A DNA stretch of 64,000 nucleotides from Mucilaginibacter sp. MD40 (GTDB lineage Bacteria > Bacteroidota > Bacteroidia > Sphingobacteriales > Sphingobacteriaceae). The position numbers were made by a program, and so were the translations under genes. Below the pieces are notes generated by a model. It saw only the letters and a program-made list of their open reading frames with translations, did no database searches and was not told the origin of the DNA. Below, piece after piece: positions 22,922 to 31,453 of the stretch (position 1 is the first letter of the stretch; every line of letters begins with the position of its first letter). The stretch is from positions 3,863,852 to 3,927,851 of the forward strand of contig NZ_NRSW01000001.1 of the NCBI RefSeq assembly GCF_002288635.1. The letters are read 5' to 3'.

Positions 22922-24322
22922 ATGAATAAAGTAACACTTGCCGAATTAAGGGCCATACCGGCGCTTGAAACCGTACCCGATGATCAGTTACAATGGCTGC
23001 TTAACAACGGCGAAACCCGCGAACTGGAAGCGGGAGAGCATTTGACCGAGGTTAATACCGCGCTTAGTTACACGTACATTATTATAGAGGGCCGCATACG
23101 CCTTTGCATGGTGCAAAATGGCAAGCTGCGTGAGATGGCCGTAATACAGGCGCACGCCATTACCGGCTACCTTCCCTTTAGCAGGGCTACCAAAACACCC
23201 GGCTATACCGAATGTACCAAAAAAACCCGCATACTGAGCATCAGTAAAACGCATATGCAGGATGCTATAAAGCTGCATTATGAGCTTACCGAGGCCATGG
23301 TACACGCCATGACCAGCCGTGTGCGCGATTTTACCTCTTTACAGCAGCAGAACGAAAAGATGTTTGCCCTGGGTAAATTATCGGCAGGTTTAGCACATGA
23401 GCTTAACAACCCGGCATCGGCCATTACGCGCGGCGCAGCGGCGCTGCAATGCCAGGTAAAGCATCTTCCTGAGCTTTTTAAGGATGTTGCAGCCATTGAT
23501 ATGAAGCCTGAAAAGATAGACAGCATTAACCAGTTGCTGATTAATAAAACCACACAAACCAACCGGCCCATACTTACCATGCTGCAACGCGCAGATAAGG
23601 AAGATGAAATTACCGACTGGCTACTAGACCATCATATTAAAGACCTGGACATGGCCGAGAACTTTGCTGACTTTGATTTCAGCCCGGCCGATCTGGATCA
23701 TCTTAACAACTGCACACCTTCGCCCAAACTGGATGTGGTTCTGGCCTGGATGAACAACTACCTGTTACAGGAAAAAATGGTGGCTGATATCCGTGATTCT
23801 TCCCAACGTATCTCTGAACTGGTAAGCTCAGTAAAAAACTTTACCCACATGGACCGCGATACCGATAAGCAGTTGCTGGATATACACGCCGGTTTGCGCA
23901 ATACCATTACCATGCTCAATTACAAACTTCGTAAACATAATATTGAGGTACAGGAAAACTTTGATACCTCCCTGCCACAGGTAAAAGCGCTGGCGGGTGA
24001 GCTTAACCAGGTTTGGACCAACCTCATTGATAATGCTATTGATGCACTTGAAAACACACCTAACAGCCGTTTAACCATACGCACTCAAAAAGACGGGGAT
24101 TTTGTATGTGTTTATATTGGCGATAACGGGCCCGGCATACCTGCAGAATTACAGTCGCAGATTTTTGATCCATTTTTTACGACTAAGGAAATGGGTAAAG
24201 GGTCGGGCCTGGGGCTTGATGTGGTTACCCGAATTATTCGCCAGCACAATGGCTCCGTTAAAGTAGCCTCAGAACCGGGCAATACCGTTTTTACTGTTTG
24301 TTTCCCTATTAATGATAATTAG
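22922..24322 (+). CDS. histidine kinase with N-terminal cyclic-nucleotide-type domain
   Basis: Residues 1-130 form a Crp-like beta-roll (LEAGEHLTEVNTALSYTYIIIEGRIRLCMVQNGKLREMAVIQAHAITGYLPF). After a linker comes a kinase core with phosphoacceptor H159 (GKLSAGLAHELNNPASAI), N box (LNQVWTNLIDNAIDALENTP), G1 (GDNGPGIP) and G2 (GKGSGLGLDVV). There is no membrane segment. The next gene, 13 bases downstream, encodes a response-regulator receiver fused to a pyridine-nucleotide oxidoreductase and is the obvious partner. This kinase and fused-regulator pair recurs across bacteria; its signal is not established. Confidence 0.88.
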   Translation: MNKVTLAELRAIPALETVPDDQLQWLLNNGETRELEAGEHLTEVNTALSYTYIIIEGRIRLCMVQNGKLREMAVIQAHAITGYLPFSRATKTPGYTECTKKTRILSISKTHMQDAIKLHYELTEAMVHAMTSRVRDFTSLQQQNEKMFALGKLSAGLAHELNNPASAITRGAAALQCQVKHLPELFKDVAAIDMKPEKIDSINQLLINKTTQTNRPILTMLQRADKEDEITDWLLDHHIKDLDMAENFADFDFSPADLDHLNNCTPSPKLDVVLAWMNNYLLQEKMVADIRDSSQRISELVSSVKNFTHMDRDTDKQLLDIHAGLRNTITMLNYKLRKHNIEVQENFDTSLPQVKALAGELNQVWTNLIDNAIDALENTPNSRLTIRTQKDGDFVCVYIGDNGPGIPAELQSQIFDPFFTTKEMGKGSGLGLDVVTRIIRQHNGSVKVASEPGNTVFTVCFPINDN

Positions 24323-24335
24323 CCATTAAACATAC

Positions 24336-25994
24336 ATGAACCAACCTATCATATTTGTTGTTGATGACGACCAGCAGGTATTACGCGCTATAACCCGCGA
24401 CCTGAAAACACACTATCGTGAACATTATCGTATCCTGAACACCGCTTCGGCAAAGGAAGCACTGGCCAGCCTGCTTGAACTCAAAAATAAGGGCGAAACC
24501 GTAGCACTCTTCCTCTCAGATCAGCGGATGCCCGAAATGGATGGCATTGACTTTCTGTGCCAAACCATGCAATATTTCCCTAATGCCAAGCGGGCATTGT
24601 TAACCGCCTACGCGGATACCGAAGCGGCTATAAAGGCCATAAACGAGGTAAAGCTGGATTATTACCTCACCAAACCCTGGGACCCGCCCGAAGAAAAGCT
24701 ATACCCGGTAATTACCGACCTGCTTGAGGATTGGAAAGGGATTTACAAACCCGACTTTCATGGTATAAAGGTGGTAGGCTATCAGTATTCGCCAAAATCA
24801 CATAACATAAAGGAATTCCTATCCGGGTACCTGGTCCCTTATCAGTGGCTGGATGCCAATACCGATGAGGCTAAGGCACTTATTAAGGTGAATAACCTGG
24901 AAGCAAAAGACCTGCCTGCGCTTATCTGCGCTGATGGCGCGGTGATGAAAGCACCGGATGTAAAGGATATTGCTACTAAGATCGGCCTCAACTCATCGGC
25001 CAAAAACGAGCTGTATGATGTGGTTATCATTGGCGCGGGGCCGGCAGGGCTGGCAGCATCTGTATACGGCTCGTCCGAAGGATTAAAAACTTTACTAATC
25101 GAAAAAAAGGTACCCGGTGGCCAGGCAGGTACCAGTTCAAGAATAGAGAATTACCTCGGCTTCCCTTCAGGCTTAAGTGGTGCTGATCTTACCCGAAGGG
25201 CCATTACCCAATCTACCCGTTTCGGGACGGATTTTCTGTCGCCCAAAGCAGTAAAAGAGATAAAAACCAATGGCGCTTATAAAACCATTGTACTGGATGA
25301 TGATACTGAGGTAATAACCAAAGCCATTGTAATTACTACCGGGGTTGATTACCGGCAGCTAACTACCAAGGGTATCGAAAAATTTACCGGGGCGGGTATT
25401 TACTATGGCGCCGCCATGACAGAGGCCGCCTCTTGTAAGGATAAGCATGTTTACGTAGTTGGCGGCGGTAACTCAGCCGGCCAGGCGGCCATGTACCTGT
25501 CCAAGTTTGCCAAAGAGGTGTTTATCCTGATCAGGAAACCATCGCTGCAAGAAACCATGTCTTCATACCTCATTGACCAGCTTAACGGGCAGGAAAACAT
25601 TAAACTATTGCCTTGTACGGAAATAACTGAAGCATTTGGCGAAGAAAGCCTGAAACAATTAAATATACAAGACCTTAACACCGGCGAAATAAAAACCGTT
25701 GATGCTGACGCTTTATATATATTTATTGGAGCAAAACCCTATACCGAATGGTTGTGTAAAGATATCCTGGTGAACAACAAGGGCTTTATTGAAACCGGGC
25801 GCGACCTTAACCTTTGCCCCGATTTTAGAAAAGTATGGAAAACTGATCGCGACCCTTACCTGCTTGAAACCAGTTGCCCCGGCATATTCGCGGCGGGCGA
25901 CGTACGTGCCGGCGCCATGAACCGTGTAGCATCCGCCGTAGGCGAAGGCTCCATGGCTATCAGTTTCGTACATAAGTATCTGAACGAGGTATAA
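24336..25994 (+). CDS. response-regulator receiver fused to a thioredoxin-reductase-like flavoprotein
   Basis: Residues 1-130 are a receiver domain: acidic pocket at D10-D12, phosphoacceptor D62 (FLSDQRMPEMDG) and Lys113 (LTKPWDPPEE). A linker of about 90 residues follows, then a two-domain FAD/NAD(P)H oxidoreductase with GAGPAGLAASVYGSSEG (about 229) and VVGGGNSAGQAAMYL (about 372). The redox CxxC of true thioredoxin reductases is missing: where CATC would lie the protein reads AAMTEAASCKD. It is thus unlikely to reduce thioredoxin through a dithiol. The C-terminal FAD motif (GIFAAGDVRAGAMNRVASAVGEG) is intact. Partner of the upstream kinase. Confidence 0.88.
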   Translation: MNQPIIFVVDDDQQVLRAITRDLKTHYREHYRILNTASAKEALASLLELKNKGETVALFLSDQRMPEMDGIDFLCQTMQYFPNAKRALLTAYADTEAAIKAINEVKLDYYLTKPWDPPEEKLYPVITDLLEDWKGIYKPDFHGIKVVGYQYSPKSHNIKEFLSGYLVPYQWLDANTDEAKALIKVNNLEAKDLPALICADGAVMKAPDVKDIATKIGLNSSAKNELYDVVIIGAGPAGLAASVYGSSEGLKTLLIEKKVPGGQAGTSSRIENYLGFPSGLSGADLTRRAITQSTRFGTDFLSPKAVKEIKTNGAYKTIVLDDDTEVITKAIVITTGVDYRQLTTKGIEKFTGAGIYYGAAMTEAASCKDKHVYVVGGGNSAGQAAMYLSKFAKEVFILIRKPSLQETMSSYLIDQLNGQENIKLLPCTEITEAFGEESLKQLNIQDLNTGEIKTVDADALYIFIGAKPYTEWLCKDILVNNKGFIETGRDLNLCPDFRKVWKTDRDPYLLETSCPGIFAAGDVRAGAMNRVASAVGEGSMAISFVHKYLNEV

Positions 25995-26004
25995 TTCTTT
26001 CATT

Positions 26005-26050
26005 TTCCCATAAAGGCTGCTCTGCATTTTGTCCGCGGCCTTTATGGGGA
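26005..26050. terminator. hairpin between convergent genes
   Basis: CCCATAAAGGC (26007-26017) pairs perfectly with GCCTTTATGGG (26038-26048) with a 20-base loop. There is no clear T-run after it on the plus strand, so factor-independent termination is uncertain. Location between two convergent genes supports a 3'-end role. Confidence 0.5.
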
Positions 26051-26072
26051 ATCAATAAACAGATAAAAACTT

Positions 26073-27434
26073 TCAGGAAGCCACTGGCAGGGTCACCTGT
26101 ATCTCGGTTCCCTCCTGTTCTTTTGAACGGATGCCAATGGTACCGTTGTGCAGGCGGATGATATTCTGCGTAAGCGGCAAACCTATGCCATAGCCATGAA
26201 AATCAGTTGTATTTGACGCACGGAAGAACGGAACAAACACGTAAGCTTGCTCCTGCTGTGGTATACCTATGCCCCTATCCGTTACACTGATAACAATGCG
26301 ACCGGTGTATGACGATAGATGAACACTTACCGGGCTATTATTGGAGTACTTGCACGCATTGGAGACAATATTACTTAGTGCGAGGCGTAATAAGTTGATG
26401 TTGCCTTGCGTGTAGATCATATCCTCATCCTCCGGCAGGTTGGCAAAATCAAGATCGATGATACTGCCTGGATTGGTTTTCTTGACGGATTCTGCCACCT
26501 GTAAAACCAACTCATCTATACGTATGCGTTGCCAGTGCTGCTTCTTGCCGTCAAACCCGGTTTGCGCAAGGCCCAGTAGACCTTCCAAAATACCGGTGAG
26601 TTTTTCGGCCTCTTCCATAATGGTTTGGACCGATTGCCTACCCTCCTCGTTAACTTTATTCCCGCTGAGGAGCAATTGCGTTTCGGCGGATATAATGGTA
26701 AGCGGCGTGCGCAATTCATGCGACGCGTTACTTACAAAATTGTTCTGTGTTTCAAAGGATGTTTCCAGCCGGGTGAGCATATTATTAAAGGTTTGCACCA
26801 GTTCGGCTATTTCATCCTTGCCCGAAACATCGGCCAGCCGCATATGCAGGTTGTTAGCCGTTATGTTTTGTACACCTTTAATAATATTACGCACGGGCTG
26901 CACCGTAATGTAGGAAAAAGCCTTACCGGCAACATAGGCCAGTACAATAAACGTAAGGAAAACGAAGATAAGTACCCGTTTAAGCTGCTGTAACTCTTTA
27001 AAGCCATATGGGTCATCAGCAGTAACCACCACCATATATTTACCGGTTTTGCCGGTGAACATACGGCCTGCATAAAAATGATTATGTATGGTATACCTGG
27101 CATTCTTACCGGCAAGTATAGCCTGGTAAAAATCCTCGGGCAGGCCCTTTATACGGTTAAAAGCCGGTTGTTTGGACGGGTCTACGGGGCTAATGTAGTC
27201 GGTTTCGTTAGCCAGCTTTTCCAGGTATTGCTGGCGTACCTTTCGGTAAGCTACAGAACCTGCATCCGGATCAATGTTTATTTCGGCGGCAAGGTTTACC
27301 CGCGACTCCAGCCGTTTAAAAAAATCCTCAAAATTAAACTCTGATACAAAATAAAATATAGAGATGTTAAGTAAAATAAGCCCCGTGGTTGATATAGCTA
27401 CAAACAGCAGGGTAATTTTAGTTTGCAGTTTCAT
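26073..27434 (-). CDS. membrane sensor histidine kinase (HAMP, two TM segments)
   Basis: The 453-residue protein has TM1 (LLFVAISTTGLILLNISIFYFV), a periplasmic domain of about 120 residues, TM2 (VLIFVFLTFIVLAYVAGKAF), a HAMP domain (PVRNIIKGVQNITANNLHMRL), a HisKA domain with H239 (FVSNASHELRTPLTII) and a HATPase domain (SNIVSNACKYSN, DRGIGIP, GYGIGLPL). Its start overlaps by 17 bases the end of the response-regulator gene upstream, forming a classic two-component operon. The signal is unknown; the set resembles metal- or envelope-responsive systems of the CusS/CopS type in Bacteroidota, but no target genes lie nearby. Confidence 0.9.
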   Translation of the reverse strand: MKLQTKITLLFVAISTTGLILLNISIFYFVSEFNFEDFFKRLESRVNLAAEINIDPDAGSVAYRKVRQQYLEKLANETDYISPVDPSKQPAFNRIKGLPEDFYQAILAGKNARYTIHNHFYAGRMFTGKTGKYMVVVTADDPYGFKELQQLKRVLIFVFLTFIVLAYVAGKAFSYITVQPVRNIIKGVQNITANNLHMRLADVSGKDEIAELVQTFNNMLTRLETSFETQNNFVSNASHELRTPLTIISAETQLLLSGNKVNEEGRQSVQTIMEEAEKLTGILEGLLGLAQTGFDGKKQHWQRIRIDELVLQVAESVKKTNPGSIIDLDFANLPEDEDMIYTQGNINLLRLALSNIVSNACKYSNNSPVSVHLSSYTGRIVISVTDRGIGIPQQEQAYVFVPFFRASNTTDFHGYGIGLPLTQNIIRLHNGTIGIRSKEQEGTEIQVTLPVAS

Positions 27435-28116
27435 TACCCTTACCTTCTTTAAACATATAGCCCATTCCGTAAACGGTGTGTATCAATTTTGTATCGTAAC
27501 CGGTGTCTATCTTCTTGCGCAGGTAATTAATGTAAACATCTACCACATTAGTGCCCATGTTAAAATCAATATCCCACACATTTTCCAATATCTGTAAGCG
27601 CGATAACACTTTGTTATGGTTTTTCATGAAATACTCCAGCAGGCTGTACTCCGTAGCTGTCAAAGTAATGGAGCGCCCGTTTCGTTGCACTGTTTTTGAA
27701 AGTGTATCTACTTCCAGCCCGCCTATACTTAAAACGCTTTTGGGCGAACTGCCTGCCTTACTGCGGCGCACCAGGGTGCGTATACGTGCCTCCAGTTCGG
27801 GAAACTTAAAGGGTTTCGCCAGGTAATCGTCGGCACCGCTATTAAGGCCCATTACCACATTTTCTGTACTGGATAGCGCCGTGAGCATCAGTATAGCTAT
27901 TGTTTCGTTTTCCTCACGTATCGCTTTACAAACTTGTATACCGTTTATACCGGGCAACATTACATCCAGCAATACAATATCAAAACTGTGCGCCCTGAAC
28001 ATTTCCAACCCTGTATTGCCATCAGCAGCTACACTTACCTCCATACCCACGCTGGTGAGGCCGCGTACAATTACTGATACCAGGCCGGGTTCATCTTCAA
28101 CAAGCAATACTTTCAT
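27418..28116 (-). CDS. OmpR/PhoB-family response regulator
   Basis: ATG at 28116 is preferred over the in-frame TTG one codon upstream. The 232-residue protein has a receiver domain with phosphoacceptor Asp51 (DIVLLDVMLPG) and Lys about 101 (YLAKPFKFPEL), then a winged-helix DNA-binding domain (LTATEYSLLEYFMKNHNKVLSRLQILENVW ... VVDVYINYLRKKIDTG ... IHTVYGMGYMF). It is the first gene of the pair with the HAMP kinase, with a 17-base overlap. It lies 34 bases from a run of intergenic sequence holding the terminator of the next gene on the same strand. Confidence 0.92.
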   Translation of the reverse strand: MKVLLVEDEPGLVSVIVRGLTSVGMEVSVAADGNTGLEMFRAHSFDIVLLDVMLPGINGIQVCKAIREENETIAILMLTALSSTENVVMGLNSGADDYLAKPFKFPELEARIRTLVRRSKAGSSPKSVLSIGGLEVDTLSKTVQRNGRSITLTATEYSLLEYFMKNHNKVLSRLQILENVWDIDFNMGTNVVDVYINYLRKKIDTGYDTKLIHTVYGMGYMFKEGKGNETAN

Positions 28117-28205
28117 CAATTAACGGGTTTGGGGTATAACCATACTCCAAAATAAGTGTTTTAAACCGAGAAATGGTGCACGGAGCGGTTAATAAAAGAG
28201 TTGGC

Positions 28206-28240
28206 TAAAAAAGCAGCCGGGGTCCCCCGATCCCGGCTGC
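28206..28240 (-). terminator. terminator of the TPR histidine kinase gene
   Basis: GCAGCCGGG (28213-28221) and CCCGGCTGC (28232-28240) form a perfect 9-bp GC-rich stem. On the minus strand it is followed by TTTTTT (28212-28207). It lies about 120 bases past the stop of the gene ending at 28363. Confidence 0.85.
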
Positions 28241-28362
28241 AATAACTTTTAAGTTTAGTACAGATAAAGTTTAGGTTTTTATCCCGCACTAAATTAATAC
28301 GGCTAAACCATACCTTACAGGTGCCGATTAGCTTTTAAAAAAGCTGTTTTTACCCTTTAAGT

Positions 28363-30294
28363 TTAACCGGGTACCACAATACGTACATGAGTACCCTGCC
28401 CTGGCGCTGTATGGTAATTGATGGTTCCTTTGAGGTAAGCTATGCGTGCAAATATATTTTTTAGCCCAATGCCATCGCCCTCCCGGTTCATATCAAAGCC
28501 TACGCCATTATCCCTGATTTCGGCATTAATGCCTTCATTATCGCGTTTCAGTTTAATATCAAGCCGGGTAGCGTGGGCATGTTTAATTACATTATTAATG
28601 GTTTCCTGTAATATACGGTAAAGCATGGTTTCCGTGTTACTTTCCATGCTGTCTTTAAATCCCCTTGTTTCCAGGCTGATCTTTAATTTATCCGAATCGA
28701 TTTTTTCAATAAAACTTCTCAGATCCGACACCAGTCCCGAGCGCAGCAGGGCGTTTGGCATCATCTGGTGCGATATCGCCCGTACTTCCTTGCAGCTTTC
28801 ATCAACCAATGCCAACGTATTTTCGGCCAGGAAGCTATCCTCCTTCCGCCTAAAGTCAATGCGGTCAAACAAGCCGCTAAGGTTCATTTTTACAGCTGAG
28901 AACAACTGGCCTACGCCATCATGCAGGTCGGCAGCTATACGTTCGCGCTCATGGTCCTCGGCTGCCAGCACAGCCTTTGTAAGCAGTTCCTGGTGCTTCA
29001 TTAACTGCGATTGTAACTCGCTGCGTTGTTTTAATTTATTGCGGTTATACAACAAAGCCCCCATTACCAAAGCCACTACCAATAAACCCATGATAAAGCC
29101 AATAGTAGTTTGTTGCGTATTGATAGATAACTTTTGCAGTTGGTTTTCGGCATTGAGCAGCTTAATGGTTTGCTCTTTTTTTTCTGTATGGTAGCGAGCT
29201 TCCATTTGTGCTATCTGGCTAATGCTATGCTCATTTACCAGGGCCAGGCTTATTTCTTCATACTTATGGTGAGCATTGATAGCGCTCTTGTAATCGCCAT
29301 TAGCCTCATATATGGTGCCTAAAAGTTGCCAACCTGCTTTTTGTCCCTGCTTAAATTTGCTTTCTTCGGCGTAAGCAATACCCTGTTTCGCTAATTTTAA
29401 TGCTTTACGGAAAGCCTTCTTTTTTACATAGATCTGCGCTATGTTTAGGTAGGTATCGCTTACCTGCTTTTTGTCGTTAAAAAAAAGGTCTACCGCAAGT
29501 ACCATCTGCTGATACTGCAATGCCTTATCATACAACTGCATTTCAGAATAACAATTAGCAATATTAGAATATGCCTGTGATAGCCCCCGCTTATTATTTT
29601 CACGTATACATATGCTAATGGTTTCGTCATCAATATCCAGCGCTTTTTGATATTGGCCGGTTGAGCCGTATATATTGGCTAATACCTGTAAAGCATTTAC
29701 GATGATAGTAGGTTTATTAATGGCTTTTGCCATATTTAAAGCTTCGAGCGCGTATTTTTCGGCACCTGTTATTTCCTGGTTATCAAAGCACACCCAGGCC
29801 AGGTTGGCTTTTGAAGATGATATACCGGCCGAATCATTTTGTTGCTCGCGTATACGCAACGCAGCGAGATGGTTTTTGATAGCTTCTTTATAATCGCCGG
29901 TTTGCCAGTGGTAGATACCCATGCCGTTATAAGCTTTGGCGGCAGCTAATGGTAGCTTATATTTATCCGCAACAGCCATACAATGCTGACTATATATCAA
30001 TAACGAGTCGAACTTGCCCTGTAACGAGCACCGTACCGCTTCAAAAGCATAAACATTAGCTTTTCCCATAGGGTAATTAAGCCTTTTGGCTATAGCTGCT
30101 ACACTATCAATATATGTTTTAGAGGCGGGTGGGTCAATACGCTGGAGGCTAATGGCAATATCATAATACAGATCGGCCCGCAACGTACCCGACGTGGTGA
30201 TGGTCAACAGCGTTTTAAGGCTATCGATATGCCTGTTTTGCGCGTATAGCGCAAATGGCAGCAAGAAGCTGAGCATCAATAGTAACTTTCTCAT
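28363..30294 (-). CDS. TPR-domain sensor histidine kinase of the NarX/HisKA_3 type
   Basis: The 643-residue protein has a signal peptide (MRKLLLMLSFLLPFALYAQ) and about seven tetratricopeptide repeats (for example AAAKAYNGMGIYHWQTGDYKEAIKNHLAALRI). One TM helix follows (TTIGFIMGLLVVALVMGALLYN), then a HisKA_3 box (ERIAADLHDGVGQLFSAVKMNLSG) and a HATPase domain (ETINNVIKHAHATRLDI, DNGVGFD, GIGLKNIFARI). TPR kinases of this build are abundant in Bacteroidota and normally pair with LuxR/NarL regulators. None is adjacent, so it is an orphan here. Followed by its own terminator. Confidence 0.9.
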   Translation of the reverse strand: MRKLLLMLSFLLPFALYAQNRHIDSLKTLLTITTSGTLRADLYYDIAISLQRIDPPASKTYIDSVAAIAKRLNYPMGKANVYAFEAVRCSLQGKFDSLLIYSQHCMAVADKYKLPLAAAKAYNGMGIYHWQTGDYKEAIKNHLAALRIREQQNDSAGISSSKANLAWVCFDNQEITGAEKYALEALNMAKAINKPTIIVNALQVLANIYGSTGQYQKALDIDDETISICIRENNKRGLSQAYSNIANCYSEMQLYDKALQYQQMVLAVDLFFNDKKQVSDTYLNIAQIYVKKKAFRKALKLAKQGIAYAEESKFKQGQKAGWQLLGTIYEANGDYKSAINAHHKYEEISLALVNEHSISQIAQMEARYHTEKKEQTIKLLNAENQLQKLSINTQQTTIGFIMGLLVVALVMGALLYNRNKLKQRSELQSQLMKHQELLTKAVLAAEDHERERIAADLHDGVGQLFSAVKMNLSGLFDRIDFRRKEDSFLAENTLALVDESCKEVRAISHQMMPNALLRSGLVSDLRSFIEKIDSDKLKISLETRGFKDSMESNTETMLYRILQETINNVIKHAHATRLDIKLKRDNEGINAEIRDNGVGFDMNREGDGIGLKNIFARIAYLKGTINYHTAPGQGTHVRIVVPG

Positions 30295-30361
30295 CGGGGA
30301 ACAAGATCAGTTATTAAATATAGCAAACAACATCTAATTGTAAAATACTGTATTAAAACTT

Positions 30362-31432
30362 TTAGCTATGCTTAATGGTTTGCCTGCGCAACAGGGTTAT
30401 CACCACATATGCGCCAACCATGGCCGGGAAAAACAATAAAAACGAGCGCTGTAATAGCGTAAAAATGGATATAAGTGAAGCAGGCACTATTTTGCCAAAC
30501 AGCGTAGATATAAAACCTTCTGCAAAACCGCTGCCACCAGGTGTAGGCGCGAAGTAGATCATAAACTGGATCAGTATCTGTATGGAGATCACCTGCACCA
30601 AATTAGCATGCACGCCGAGGCCCATCAGAATTACCCATTGCATACAGTATTTGTTCATATACAGCGCGGTGGTGATCACCAGACTTAAAGGAAACAACAA
30701 AGGATGCTGCCTGATGATAACACTGCAGGTTTGCTGGTATTTACTGATGCTTTGGAAAGAATTATCGGCCCATTTAGCCAGCTTTTCTTTACGCTTAGGG
30801 AATATTTTGGAAAGCCCCGCGGCGATCTTTTTAATCGCCATGCCTACCCATAGCGGTTTCCAGAAGGCCAGTAAAAAGGCCAGCAGGAATAACAGGAAAA
30901 AGCTGAAACCATACCTGAGCATAGCAGGCACCATGCTGCCTACCTCGGTGGTATCCATCAGCATAATGGCCACGAAACCGGCAAGCGGCATAAATATAAG
31001 CGTGGCACCCATATTGATCAGGCTGATAGCAAAGGCATCAACAAACTTTACACCGTTGCTGGTATACACAAATATCTGGGCCGGGCCAGCACCTCCATGC
31101 GCAGGGGTTACCGCCCCCATAAACATGTTGGCAACATTTGCCCTGAAACTTACCCAGTGTGATACACCGGGCGCCAGTTTTTGAACGTAGATATGGTTGC
31201 GCCAGCTACCCAGCATCAGGTCGATAAACAGCATCACAAAACAGATAGCGATGTATTTATAGGATATATGCTGCAAGGCCTTAACCGTATCGCCTGTGTT
31301 GTTGTAAAAAAATACAGCGGCTATGGTGGCAACGGTAATTAAGGCAAACCACAGGCTGCCTTTGATAATTACCTTTTTATTGAATACGTTTTTAGCTTCC
31401 TGCTTCTCTGGCTGCACGTTGGTCTCTGTCAT
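30362..31432 (-). CDS. LPG-synthase-type membrane protein (flippase-like, UPF0104 family)
   Basis: Start taken at the ATG 31432 rather than the in-frame TTG four codons earlier; it follows the upstream stop by 21 bases. The 356-residue protein has about eight hydrophobic segments and the family signature near the C-terminus (APTPGGSGFAEGFISTLF, about residues 295-312). It matches the transmembrane domain of lysylphosphatidylglycerol synthase without the aminoacyl-transferase domain. Such stand-alone domains are thought to move lipids across membranes. It probably forms an operon with the phosphodiesterase upstream; together they may process and move a lipid-linked substrate, which is inference. 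Confidence 0.8.
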   Translation of the reverse strand: MTETNVQPEKQEAKNVFNKKVIIKGSLWFALITVATIAAVFFYNNTGDTVKALQHISYKYIAICFVMLFIDLMLGSWRNHIYVQKLAPGVSHWVSFRANVANMFMGAVTPAHGGAGPAQIFVYTSNGVKFVDAFAISLINMGATLIFMPLAGFVAIMLMDTTEVGSMVPAMLRYGFSFFLLFLLAFLLAFWKPLWVGMAIKKIAAGLSKIFPKRKEKLAKWADNSFQSISKYQQTCSVIIRQHPLLFPLSLVITTALYMNKYCMQWVILMGLGVHANLVQVISIQILIQFMIYFAPTPGGSGFAEGFISTLFGKIVPASLISIFTLLQRSFLLFFPAMVGAYVVITLLRRQTIKHS

Positions 31433-31453
31433 TTGCGATTGCAAAATAGCAAA

